Shown in pieces: positions 34,231-42,518 of a DNA stretch of 64,000 bases. Source of the DNA: Methylobacterium sp. WL119 (GTDB lineage Bacteria; Pseudomonadota; Alphaproteobacteria; Rhizobiales; Beijerinckiaceae); assembly GCF_008039875.1 (NCBI RefSeq), contig NZ_VRUU01000002.1:62001-126000 (forward strand). Reading direction: 5' to 3'. How positions within the stretch are numbered: the first letter of the stretch is position 1; each line of letters opens with the position of its first letter. The position numbers were made by a program, and so were the translations under genes. The notes beneath the pieces are model-generated. The model did no database searches. It was not told the DNA's origin and worked only from the letters and a program-made list of their open reading frames with translations.

Positions 34231-35454
34231 TCAGGCGACCGGATCCGCCGCGGCGCCGGCCGTCCGGCGGAGCGGCAGGCCGCCCGCACCCGGGCGCATC
34301 GCCGGCACATCGTCCGTGATCGGCTCGGACATCGGCGGATATCCGCCGAGCCGGCGCGCCTCGCGCTCGTAGGCGGCCAGGATGTCGTTCCACGAAAAGG
34401 CGGCGGACCTCCGCCGGGCCGCTGCACGGGCGGCCGCGACGGCCGCGTCGTCGCCGAGAACAGTCTCGATCGCCCGCTCGCATCCGTCCACGTCGGAGAA
34501 GTAGAACTGGCCGTCGCCCGCAGTGCCGCGATTGAAGGCGTTGTCGTGCGCGATCACCGCATTGCCGGCCCACAGGGCCTCGACCAGCGAAGGGTTGGTG
34601 CCGCCGACCGTGTGCCCGTGTAGGTAGGCGCGGGCATGGTAGCGCAGCGCCTGGACCGTCTCGGCCTCGTAGATCGCGCCTGGGAACACCACGCCCTCCC
34701 CTGCCGCTCGCCGCAACGCCCGGTGGTAGGCGTTGCTCGGGTCGAACGTGCCGAGCACCACCAGCTTGGCAGAGCGCGGCTTCCTTGAGAACGCCTCGAC
34801 GAAGGCCAGCACGTTGTTGTCGGGCTCGATCCGCGCGATCGAGACGAGGAATCGATCGGGTTCGAGCCCGAGCGTCTGGATCGGCGCTTCCTTCGGCGCG
34901 CGGATCGGGTCGCCGCCGTAGGGGATCGTCGCGATCGCCCGGCGCGGACGGCGGGTCGCGAGATGGTCGGCGATCGCCGGGTGGTCGGCGATCAGCCGGT
35001 GCGAGCTCCAGGCCGCGATCCACTCGCTCACCCAGAAGAACGCCCGCACCGCCAAGGACCATTTCGGGCGCCGCCACTCGATGCCGTCCATGTTGGTCAG
35101 GATCGTGGCGCCGCGCAGCCTGAGATACGGCAGGAAGATCGCCCCGTTGTAGCCGAGCACGAGGCAGACGCCGCCGCGCGTCACGGCGTCGTGCGCGCAG
35201 AACGCGTCGAAGGCCAACGTCGCCGCCGGGCCGGTCGCGGCGACCTCCACGGTGATCAGCTCGATCCCCCGCCACATCGTGGTGGAGACGCGCCGCCCGA
35301 CCCGCTCGACATCCCGCTCGCAGTAGACGCCGACGCGCCAGCCGCGCGCGGCGAGATGCAGCGCGAGCCGTTCCGCGAACGTCTCGAACCCGCCATGCGA
35401 CGCAGGGATGCCGCGCGTCCCAAGAATTAGGAGCGCCGGCGCAAGATCCCGCAT
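34231..35454 (-). CDS. DUF1972-type glycosyltransferase (family 4-like)
   Basis: 407 residues. The N-terminal domain is typical of DUF1972 rhamnosyl/glycosyltransferases: LILGTRGIPASHGGFETFAE, then CLVLGYNGAIFLPYLRLRG and NMDGIEWRRPKW. The C-terminal GT-B half has SIARIEPDNNVLAFVEAFSRK, HARAYLHGHTVGGTNPSLVE and the active-site Glu region EALWAGNAVIAHDN. The ATG at 35454 begins the conserved LLILGTRG segment within nine residues; an in-frame extension to 35529 runs through the operator candidate. It likely adds a deoxysugar to the lipid-linked repeat unit on the cytosolic face. It is divergent from the GT4 gene and followed by the GH5 gene. Confidence 0.88.
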   Translation of the reverse strand: MRDLAPALLILGTRGIPASHGGFETFAERLALHLAARGWRVGVYCERDVERVGRRVSTTMWRGIELITVEVAATGPAATLAFDAFCAHDAVTRGGVCLVLGYNGAIFLPYLRLRGATILTNMDGIEWRRPKWSLAVRAFFWVSEWIAAWSSHRLIADHPAIADHLATRRPRRAIATIPYGGDPIRAPKEAPIQTLGLEPDRFLVSIARIEPDNNVLAFVEAFSRKPRSAKLVVLGTFDPSNAYHRALRRAAGEGVVFPGAIYEAETVQALRYHARAYLHGHTVGGTNPSLVEALWAGNAVIAHDNAFNRGTAGDGQFYFSDVDGCERAIETVLGDDAAVAAARAAARRRSAAFSWNDILAAYEREARRLGGYPPMSEPITDDVPAMRPGAGGLPLRRTAGAAADPVA

Positions 35455-35523
35455 ACGCGAACCCCTTCCGATTTCAGTCAACTTCCGGTATGCGAGAAGA
35501 CTTACTAACGAAGCGTCTCCGGA

Positions 35524-35545
35524 ATACAACCAATAGTTGTTGTAT
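35524..35545. promoter_or_regulatory. Palindromic operator candidate between divergent glycosyltransferase genes
   Basis: ATACAAC (35524-35530) and GTTGTAT (35539-35545) form perfect 7-base half-sites with an 8-base spacer. The site is in a short AT-rich divergent gap (35455-35563), about 70 bases from the minus-strand start and about 19 bases from the plus-strand ATG, where a repressor could cover both promoters. Confidence 0.55.
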
Positions 35546-35563
35546 CAGTGGTTAATTCAACTT

Positions 35564-36838
35564 ATGCGTGCTGATCCAATACTTCGGACCGGGTATTCTT
35601 TCACGGACGGGAATGTTCGGGCGCCGGGCGGGTTCCTCGCCGCGCGGGACGGACGCGCCGTCCGCCGCATCACCTGCGTGCATCAGGGCTACGAGCTCTA
35701 CGGATCGGATCGCAGCTTCTGCGAGACGGTGCGGACGATCCGCGAGGCCTATCCGCAGGCCTGGATCGACGTGGTGCTGCCCAAGGCCGGCCCGATCGTC
35801 GCGATGCTGGAGGACGCCGCGTCGCGGATCGTGATCGAGCCGATCTGGGTGCTGCGCCGGCGCAACCTGCTGCGGCTGGCGACGCTCGGCATGGCAGCCC
35901 TGCCCTTCGCCGTCGCCCGCGCGCTCCGGCGCATCCGGGCCAGCGATCTCGTCTACGTGAACACCACCGTCGTGGCGGACTACCTGCTGGCCGCGCGGCT
36001 CCTGCCCGGCCGAACCGTCGTCCATGTCCATGAGATTCCGGAGGGGGCGACCCTGACGGTGCTGCGCAACCTGATCCGCTGGAGCCGGGCGAACATCATC
36101 TTCAACTCGCGGGCGACGCAGGCCGCCTTCGCGATGCCGAAGGATGCGACCGTGCGCGTGGTCTACAACGGCATCGCCGGCCCGGCCCTGCCCAACACCG
36201 CGCGCTACGACGGCAGCCGTCCGCTGCGCCTGCTGATGCTCGGCCGGATCAGCCGCATCAAGGGCCAGGAGGTCTTGGTCGAGGCGATCCGGCGGCTGCC
36301 GGAGGCGATCCGGTCGCGCATCGAGCTGAAGATCGTCGGCAGCGCCTTCGAGGACGACGCCCGCGAGGCGGCGCTGGCCGCACAGGTCGCCGAGGCCGGA
36401 CTGTCGGGGCAGGTCACCTGCTCGCCGTTCGTCGCCGACCCCGCTTCGCTCTACCGCTGGGCGGACGTGGTCACGGTGCCGTCGCAGCTGCCGGAGTCGC
36501 TCGGACGCGTCGCGATCGAGGCGCTGGCCTACGGCATCCCGCCGTTGGTCTCCGGCATCGGCGGCCTCACCGAGATCGTCGAGGATCGCGCGACCGGATG
36601 GGTCGTGCCCCCCGGCAACGTCGAGGCCTTGTCGCGGGCGCTCGCCGAGATCGTCACCCGCCCGGACCTGTGGACGGGGTATCCGGCGGCGGCGCGCGCC
36701 CGCTACGAGCGCATCTTCGACGAGAAGCTCGCGGCCGAGGGAATCGCGGCGATGCTGCGCCTGACCTTCCAGGGCGAGCCCGCCCGTGTGCCCGGCACCC
36801 GCACGCCGGCGAACGCCCCGTCGAACTCCGCCGGCTGA
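35564..36838 (+). CDS. Glycosyltransferase family 4
   Basis: 424 residues, GT-B fold. The N-terminal half has RRITCVHQGYELYGSDRSFC, a motif common in exopolysaccharide GT4 enzymes, and a hydrophobic segment LATLGMAALPFAVARAL. The C-terminal half has LRLLMLGRISRIKGQEVLVE, LKIVGSAFEDD, and the donor-binding region VVTVPSQLPESLGRVAIEAL with the conserved Glu. The ATG at 35564 is preferred; TTG codons at 35537 and 35540 are in frame but lie inside the operator palindrome. The sugar is not predictable. A gap of about 390 bases follows before the desaturase-family gene. Confidence 0.9.
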   Translation: MRADPILRTGYSFTDGNVRAPGGFLAARDGRAVRRITCVHQGYELYGSDRSFCETVRTIREAYPQAWIDVVLPKAGPIVAMLEDAASRIVIEPIWVLRRRNLLRLATLGMAALPFAVARALRRIRASDLVYVNTTVVADYLLAARLLPGRTVVHVHEIPEGATLTVLRNLIRWSRANIIFNSRATQAAFAMPKDATVRVVYNGIAGPALPNTARYDGSRPLRLLMLGRISRIKGQEVLVEAIRRLPEAIRSRIELKIVGSAFEDDAREAALAAQVAEAGLSGQVTCSPFVADPASLYRWADVVTVPSQLPESLGRVAIEALAYGIPPLVSGIGGLTEIVEDRATGWVVPPGNVEALSRALAEIVTRPDLWTGYPAAARARYERIFDEKLAAEGIAAMLRLTFQGEPARVPGTRTPANAPSNSAG

Positions 36839-37226
36839 CGGGGGCGGTCCGCCCGACCGCCGGACCTGCGAAGCCCGCCGGCATCGGCCCTCTTGTGCGT
36901 GCTCTGCGCAACGCTCCGTTAGCCAAGACCGAAGCCGGTCGCCGGCATGCTCGACCCGGCCCGGAACCGGTTTCGAAACGAAGTCTTGACGATACGGTCG
37001 AGCTTACAGCCTCCGGTGATCGCTTCGTAAGTATTCTCCTGCGATCGTTTCGGCGGACGTTGTTCCATCGTTCGACCGCACGCGGTATTGCTGTTCCTCA
37101 TCCACTGCACATCGCGCCTGCGGTTGCGACACTCACACGATCTCGCCGGATCGCGTTCGCGCTCCGGTCTTCCGTGCTTCGACCCGCTTTCGGCCCCATG
37201 GCCGGCACGGGCATGAGAGATGGGAT
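36839..37226. other. Intergenic region, probable promoter, no gene recognised
   Basis: About 390 bases. The first part (36839-36870) has a small GGTCC...GGACC fold that may terminate the glycosyltransferase transcript. The later part (36980-37100) is less GC-rich than its surroundings and contains TTGACG at about 36985, a possible -35 element, but no convincing -10 at the right distance. No coding frame looks real. Confidence 0.4.
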
Positions 37227-38222
37227 ATGATCAGCACCTTCATCGAGCAGATCCTCGATCGCATCTCGGCCGCCAACCTCCTCGCCGCCGGCCTCCTGCT
37301 CGCGACCGCCCTCGGTTGCGCCGTGATCGCCTATTGGCGGACCGTCGAGGAGAAGTCCTTCGCAGAGTTCTTCGAGTTTTTGCTGCCGCACGAGGTGATC
37401 ACCCACCCGTCCGCGCGCGCCGACCTGCTGTTCTACATCACCCGCAAGGCGATCATGCCGTTCCTGCTGATTCCGGCGGGCGTGACCTTCGTCGTCGCGG
37501 TCGGCTACGCGACCAACAAGATCGTCGGCACGATGTTCGGCATCGATGCGCCGCTGATGGGCGGGTCGCCGGGCCCGATCACGGTGATCGTCTTCACCGT
37601 GACCATGCTGCTCGCCTACGACATCTCCTATTACCTGTATCACACCGCTCAGCACCGGTTCCCGTTCCTGTGGGAGCTGCACAAGGTCCACCATTCGGCC
37701 GAGGTGATGGTCGGCATCACCAAGGATCGCGTCCACCCGCTCGACGAGCTCATGAACCGCGCCTGGGACGGCGTCATCCCCGGCATCTGCTTCGGGTTGT
37801 GGACCTTGATCGCACTCAACCCGGTGGAAGTCACGGTGTTCGGCGTCAACGTCTACATCATGCGCAACATCCTGATGATGGACTTCGTCCGGCACACGCA
37901 TTTCAAGATCTCGTTCGGCAAGCTCAACAACCTGATCCTGTGCCCGCACTGGCACCAGCTGCACCACAGCACCAACCCGCGCCACTACGACAAGAACTTC
38001 GGGCTGCTGTTCTCGTTCTGGGATCGGGTCTTCGGAACCCTGTGCGTTCCCGAGCCGAACGAGAGCTTCAAGTTCGGCCTCGTCGACCGCGACGTGCGCG
38101 ACTACCAGTCGCTGAACGGCCTCTACATCCTGCCGCTCAAGAAGATGTGGCGGGTCGTCAAGCGCCGCTTGAAGCCGCGTCGCGCCGCCCCGATCCAGGC
38201 CCGGGAAGGGTCGCAGCCGTGA
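37227..38222 (+). CDS. Sterol desaturase / fatty acid hydroxylase family membrane protein
   Basis: 331 residues with about four to five membrane helices. The di-iron histidine clusters are complete: HTAQHRF at about 140, HKVHH at about 152-156, a mid-protein His in FVRHTHF, and HQLHHSTNPRHYDKNFG near 245. Family members hydroxylate or desaturate lipids or aldehydes using di-iron and oxygen. In a polysaccharide locus, modification of a lipid carrier or acyl substituent is conceivable but unproven. The stop codon TGA overlaps the GTG start of the next gene (GTGA), so the two are translationally coupled. Confidence 0.9.
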   Translation: MISTFIEQILDRISAANLLAAGLLLATALGCAVIAYWRTVEEKSFAEFFEFLLPHEVITHPSARADLLFYITRKAIMPFLLIPAGVTFVVAVGYATNKIVGTMFGIDAPLMGGSPGPITVIVFTVTMLLAYDISYYLYHTAQHRFPFLWELHKVHHSAEVMVGITKDRVHPLDELMNRAWDGVIPGICFGLWTLIALNPVEVTVFGVNVYIMRNILMMDFVRHTHFKISFGKLNNLILCPHWHQLHHSTNPRHYDKNFGLLFSFWDRVFGTLCVPEPNESFKFGLVDRDVRDYQSLNGLYILPLKKMWRVVKRRLKPRRAAPIQAREGSQP

Positions 38223-39346
38223 GCGCGGAGCGTTTCGAGATCGTCCGCACGGGCGAGCGGCTCGCCGAGGTCGGCCCGGCCTGGACCGCCCTGTGGCGTG
38301 AATCCGGTGCGCTGGTGTTCCAGAGCCAGGCCTGGATCGCCGCATGGTGGGCGACGGTGCCGGATCGGGAGCGGCGCGCCTTGCAGATCGTGCTGGCCTG
38401 GCGCGGCGACGCCCTGGTCGCGGTGCTGCCGATGGCGACCTGCCGGCGGAAGGGGCTGCGCCTGCTCGAATGGGCGGCCAAGGACCACACCGATTACGGC
38501 GACGCCCTCCTGGCCGGCGACGATCCCGGTCTCCTGCGGCGGATGTGGGGGCATCTCTCGGCCGCCGGCGGGTTCGACCTAGTCTACCTGAACCGCCTGC
38601 TTCCGGGTGCGAAGGCACGGGCGCTGCTCGATCCGAGCCAGGCGGCCGGCGTGCGCCTGCGACCGAACCATCGCAGCGAGGTCAGCTTCCGCGTCGCCGG
38701 CGATTGGCCGACGGGCGAGGCCTGGGTCGCGGCGCAATCGAAGAAGACCCGCCAGAATTATCGTCGCGGCCAGAAGTTCATCGGCGAATCCGGCCCGTTG
38801 CGCTTCCGCCTGCTGCCGCCCGACGCGCCGATGGAGCCGGTGCTGCTGCGGCTCGCCGACCTGAAGCGCAAGTGGCTCGCCGGCAACCAGCTCGAATCGA
38901 ACCTCTACGACGAGGGGTCGCCCGCGCTCTCCGCCCTGGTGCGGGTGCTGGCCGAGACCGGCCTGCTGCGCGCCTTCGTGCTCGAATGCGATGGCGTCAT
39001 CGTCGCGGTGTCGATCAACTTCGTCCAGGCCGGCACGATGATGGCCTTCGTCACCACCTACGATCCGGCGTTCGAGCGCGGCTCGCCCGGCATGGTGCTG
39101 ATGATGGACTACATCCAGTGGTCGATCGACCAGGGGCTGCACACCGTCGACTTCCTGTGCGGGGCCGAGGCGTTCAAGAGCCGCTTCGCCACCACCAGCG
39201 TCACGCTCGACGCCTTCATGGGCCGCAGGACGCTGCCGGGCGCCGCCGCGATGATGCTCGATTCCTGGAACCTCGTGGTCCGCGACATGCGCCGCCGCAG
39301 CGGCACGCCGCCGCCGCAGGTTGCAGCGGCGAGCGAAGCCGCCTGA
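38219..39346 (+). CDS. BioF2/FemAB-like GNAT-fold acyltransferase
   Basis: 375 residues with the double GNAT layout of the BioF2/CelD-like family. The N-terminal half has LVFQSQAWIAAWWATV and RRKGLRLLEWAAKDHTDYGD. The middle has the typical SKKTRQNYRRGQKF, where a basic helix contacts the acyl donor, and the C-terminal half has MMAFVTTYDPAFERGSPGMV and VDFLCGAEAFKSRFA. Such proteins recur in exopolysaccharide loci and were first noted with cellulose genes. The start is GTG at 38219, overlapping the stop of the desaturase-family gene. Coupling suggests the two act in one step or on one substrate, for example making and then transferring a modified acyl group (inference). Confidence 0.85.
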   Translation: MSAERFEIVRTGERLAEVGPAWTALWRESGALVFQSQAWIAAWWATVPDRERRALQIVLAWRGDALVAVLPMATCRRKGLRLLEWAAKDHTDYGDALLAGDDPGLLRRMWGHLSAAGGFDLVYLNRLLPGAKARALLDPSQAAGVRLRPNHRSEVSFRVAGDWPTGEAWVAAQSKKTRQNYRRGQKFIGESGPLRFRLLPPDAPMEPVLLRLADLKRKWLAGNQLESNLYDEGSPALSALVRVLAETGLLRAFVLECDGVIVAVSINFVQAGTMMAFVTTYDPAFERGSPGMVLMMDYIQWSIDQGLHTVDFLCGAEAFKSRFATTSVTLDAFMGRRTLPGAAAMMLDSWNLVVRDMRRRSGTPPPQVAAASEAA

Positions 39347-39367
39347 ACCCGGAACGCCGGCGTCCGT

Positions 39368-40678
39368 TCACGCGGCGGCCGCCGGTGCCGACGTGCCGGC
39401 CGCGAAGCGGTCGGCGGCCTCGCGCACCCGCCCGTCGGGATGGCGGGACCGGTCGCGGAACGCCTTCGCCGACCACAACGCGGTGACGCATTCCGACACC
39501 GCGAGGCCGATCAGCGCGAAGGGCGGCGCCAGGGTGAGCAGCAGCGGCACCATGATCAGGAAGCCGATGCCGGCGCTGACCAGGGCGCCTGCGGCGATCA
39601 CCCGGAACGCGGCCGACGCTTCGAGGAACGCCCGCGGGATGGCGTAGAGCAGCGCGATCGTCACCACGCACCAGACGCCGAAACCGATCGCGGCCATCGG
39701 CTCGCTTGCGAAGCGCCCGTTGAACAGGTGCCGCTCGATGATCGGCAGCGCCGTCCACATCGCGACCCCGTAGGCGAGGCAGGCGAGGCCGATCAGGGCC
39801 GTGCTGCGCACGACGAGGCGCCGCGCCTCGCGCCGGCGGCCCGCGGCGAGCAACGCCGAGATCTCCGGCAGGACCATGTTGTTGAGGGCGTTGGTCGGGA
39901 TCCGCAGCGGCGCGAACAGCACCAAAGTCGCGGCGATCGGCGCATAGGCCGCGGGCCCGGCCAGCAGCGCGAACAGCAGCGTCAGCCCCTGGCCCTGGAC
40001 GGTCGTGCCGGTGACGCCCAGCAGCGACCAGGCCAGCGTGCGCCAGATCTCCAGGTAGCGCCGCCGCACGCTGGCACGGAACGAGACCCGGACCGGTCGC
40101 CCGATCGCCGCCAACGCCACGGCGATCCCGGCCGCGTGCGCGGCCGCGATGCCGAGGAAGGCGTGCTCGAGCAGGGCGTCGTCGCCGGCATGGAGGAAGA
40201 CGACGAGCGCCAGCCCGCAGGCCGAATAGACCATGTCGCTCGCGCCCGCGACCCAGGGCGCGCGGCGCGCCAGCAGCACGATCCGCAGGTAGCTGCGGAA
40301 GGCGTAGAGCCCGACGAAGGCGCCGCCGGCGAGCGCCGTGACCCCGAGCACCGGCGCGAGCCCGACCGACACAGCGGCGGCCATCAGCAGCGCGACGGCG
40401 GTCGCTCCGGAGCCGAACACCATGTCGTGGCCGCGTTCCGCCGGGCGGCCGAAACTGCGCGCGAGAAAGAGCGTCGCCGGCACTGCGACGAGGGCCCGGA
40501 TATACGTGACGCCGACGGCGCCGATCGTGAACACGATCGCGAACAGGCCGTACCCGTGGGCGCCGAGCTCCCGCACGAGCACGATGTTTAGGACGAAGTG
40601 GAACAGGCTCTGGATCAGTTCGCCGGACAGGATCACGGCGAAGCGCCGACCGAAGCGTCCGATCTTCGGAAGCCTCAT
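39368..40678 (-). CDS. Wzx-like polysaccharide flippase (MOP superfamily)
   Basis: 436 residues with about twelve to fourteen hydrophobic segments. The N-terminus RRFAVILSGELIQSLFHFVL with ELGAHGYGLFAIVFTIGAV, and the mid-protein PTNALNNMVLPEISALLAAG, match polysaccharide transporters of the MOP group, which flip lipid-linked repeat units across the inner membrane. The ATG at 40678 gives a short basic start (MRLPKIGRF) before helix 1; a longer in-frame reading to 40939 shows no similarity. The gene faces the acyltransferase gene tail to tail with a 21-base gap and closes the polysaccharide locus. Confidence 0.88.
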   Translation of the reverse strand: MRLPKIGRFGRRFAVILSGELIQSLFHFVLNIVLVRELGAHGYGLFAIVFTIGAVGVTYIRALVAVPATLFLARSFGRPAERGHDMVFGSGATAVALLMAAAVSVGLAPVLGVTALAGGAFVGLYAFRSYLRIVLLARRAPWVAGASDMVYSACGLALVVFLHAGDDALLEHAFLGIAAAHAAGIAVALAAIGRPVRVSFRASVRRRYLEIWRTLAWSLLGVTGTTVQGQGLTLLFALLAGPAAYAPIAATLVLFAPLRIPTNALNNMVLPEISALLAAGRRREARRLVVRSTALIGLACLAYGVAMWTALPIIERHLFNGRFASEPMAAIGFGVWCVVTIALLYAIPRAFLEASAAFRVIAAGALVSAGIGFLIMVPLLLTLAPPFALIGLAVSECVTALWSAKAFRDRSRHPDGRVREAADRFAAGTSAPAAAA

Positions 40679-41157
40679 GCCCCGCGTCCCCGACGGTCGG
40701 AGAGCGCGCGGCACCGTGCAGCAATCACGCGCGCGACGCCAGTCCGTGTCTGAATATTTCCGTGTCCGGCCATGATATCGATCTGACGAGGTGAAGGTGT
40801 CTTCGAGACGAACGATCGCCCGGTGCGATATCCGAATCGACGAATGATCACGCGTTTGCCTAGGATGAATCTCGCATATCTTTTTGCAACGCACCATGCG
40901 GTCGCGGGTTACGTAGATCGTCGCCGGCCGACTACGCATGCGGATCGTCCTGCCCGCGAAACGTCATGCGCCCGGCTCGCGGTTCCCCTACGTTGGGAAC
41001 GCCGTTTGGTTTCAGCGGGGCTTGATCGGCCGGCCGCGATGCCGCAAGCCCGACACCCATCGATCCATCGGCCGCCCGTGACGCCTCGCGCAGCACCTGC
41101 TTCATCCGCACGATCCGGTTCGGCACCGCCAGAGGGGCGGCACGGGCGCGGCGCACG
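40679..41157. other. Intergenic region with divergent promoters
   Basis: About 480 bases between the flippase gene and moeA. The central part (40750-40920) is distinctly AT-richer than the rest of the window, with TGAATATTTC flanked by CCGTGTC direct repeats (40744-40750 and 40760-40766) and GATATC-type motifs near 40776 and 40828. This fits promoters for both neighbours. An open frame at 40823-41161 overlaps the moeA start and has no recognisable features. Confidence 0.45.
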
Positions 41158-42408
41158 ATGACGCGCCTCAGCGACGACTGCTTCGATCCGTCGGTGCCGG
41201 TGATGACCGTCGCCGAGGCGACGGCGATGATCCTGTCGCGGCTCCCCGTGGTGGCCGGCGTGGAATCCGTTCCGCTGTCGCAGGCCGACGGCCGCATCGC
41301 CGCCGAGGATGTTTCGGCGGCGATCGACGTCCCGCCCTTCGACAATTCGGCGGTCGACGGTTACGCGGTGCGCTTCTCCGACCTGTCCGAGACCGGATCG
41401 ACGCTGCTGCCGGTCCGCGGGCGCCTGCCGGCCGGCGCCGCGCCGTCGGCGCTTTCCGCGCGCGCCGCCGACCGGATCTTCACCGGCGCGGCGATGCCGG
41501 ATGGTGCCGACACGGTGGTCATGCAGGAGGACGTCGAGGTCACGCCCGCGGGCGTCGTGCTGCCGTCCGGCATCGTCCGCGGCGCCAATCGTCGCCCGGC
41601 GGGCGAGGACATCGCGCGAGGCAGCGTCGCGATCCCCGCCGGCCGTCGGCTGCGACCGCAGGATCTGGCGCTCGCCGCCGCGATCGGACGCGACGCCATT
41701 CCCGTGCGGCGGGCGTTGCGCGTCGCGGTGTTCTCCACGGGAAACGAGCTGACGGAGCCCGGCGGCGCGCGCGCGGCGTCCGGCATCCACGACAGCAACC
41801 GCGTGATGCTTATCGCGCTGCTGCGGCGGCTCGGGGCCGATGCCCGCGACCTCGGCATCCTGCGCGACGACCCGGATGTGCTCGCCGCACGCCTGCGCGA
41901 GGCGGCGCAGGGGCACGACCTGATCCTCACCTCGGGCGGCGTCTCGGTCGGCGAGGAGGATCACGTGAAGAACGCGGTCGCCGCCGCGGGATCGCTCGCG
42001 TTCTGGCGGCTGGCGATCAAGCCCGGACGCCCGGTCGCCATGGGGGTGGTCGCCGGCACGCCGTTCGTCGGGTTGCCCGGCAATCCGGTCGCGGCCTTCG
42101 TCACCCTCGCCTTCGTCGTCCGGCCCCTTCTCGATCGCCTCAGCGGCGCGGTCCATACGGAGCCCAGGGGCATGCCCATGCGGGCCGCCTTCGCGCTGTC
42201 GCGAAAGCCGGGCCGGCGCGAGTTCCTGCGCGTCTGCGTGCATCGAGCCGCCGACGGGGCCTGCGAGGCGACGCTGTTCCCGCGACGCGGCTCGGGCACC
42301 ATCACCTCGCTCACCGGCAGCGACGGCTTCGCCGACGTGCCCGACCATCTCGGCCGGATCGATCCGGGAGACTTTCTGGCATTCCACGCCTTTGCCGCGA
42401 TGTGGTGA
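41158..42408 (+). CDS. moeA: Molybdopterin molybdotransferase MoeA
   Basis: 416 residues. MoeA inserts molybdate into adenylylated molybdopterin in the last step of Mo-cofactor synthesis. Domain I/III carries PPFDNSAVDGYAVRF and FTGAAMPDGADTVVMQED, the MPT-binding domain has VFSTGNELTEPG, GIHDSNRVML and ILTSGGVSVGEEDHVK, and the metal-handling loop has GLPGNPVAAFVTL. Length is normal, and the ATG at 41158 matches the family N-terminus SVPVMTVAEATAMILSR after a short lead. No other Mo-cofactor genes are near, so it stands alone. Confidence 0.95.
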   Translation: MTRLSDDCFDPSVPVMTVAEATAMILSRLPVVAGVESVPLSQADGRIAAEDVSAAIDVPPFDNSAVDGYAVRFSDLSETGSTLLPVRGRLPAGAAPSALSARAADRIFTGAAMPDGADTVVMQEDVEVTPAGVVLPSGIVRGANRRPAGEDIARGSVAIPAGRRLRPQDLALAAAIGRDAIPVRRALRVAVFSTGNELTEPGGARAASGIHDSNRVMLIALLRRLGADARDLGILRDDPDVLAARLREAAQGHDLILTSGGVSVGEEDHVKNAVAAAGSLAFWRLAIKPGRPVAMGVVAGTPFVGLPGNPVAAFVTLAFVVRPLLDRLSGAVHTEPRGMPMRAAFALSRKPGRREFLRVCVHRAADGACEATLFPRRGSGTITSLTGSDGFADVPDHLGRIDPGDFLAFHAFAAMW

Positions 42409-42518
42409 CGGCGTGATCGTCGGCGATGCGGCACCGCAACCGCTAGGCTCCAGGCGCGATGCCGGCTATCGTCGAGGTCGCATCGGCATCGTTGCTGCCG
42501 GTTGAAGGCGAGCGCATC

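Noticed and set aside
40823-41161. 112-codon open frame before moeA
   Set aside because: It overlaps the moeA start, lies in a promoter-like AT-richer stretch, and has no ribosome site or recognisable feature.
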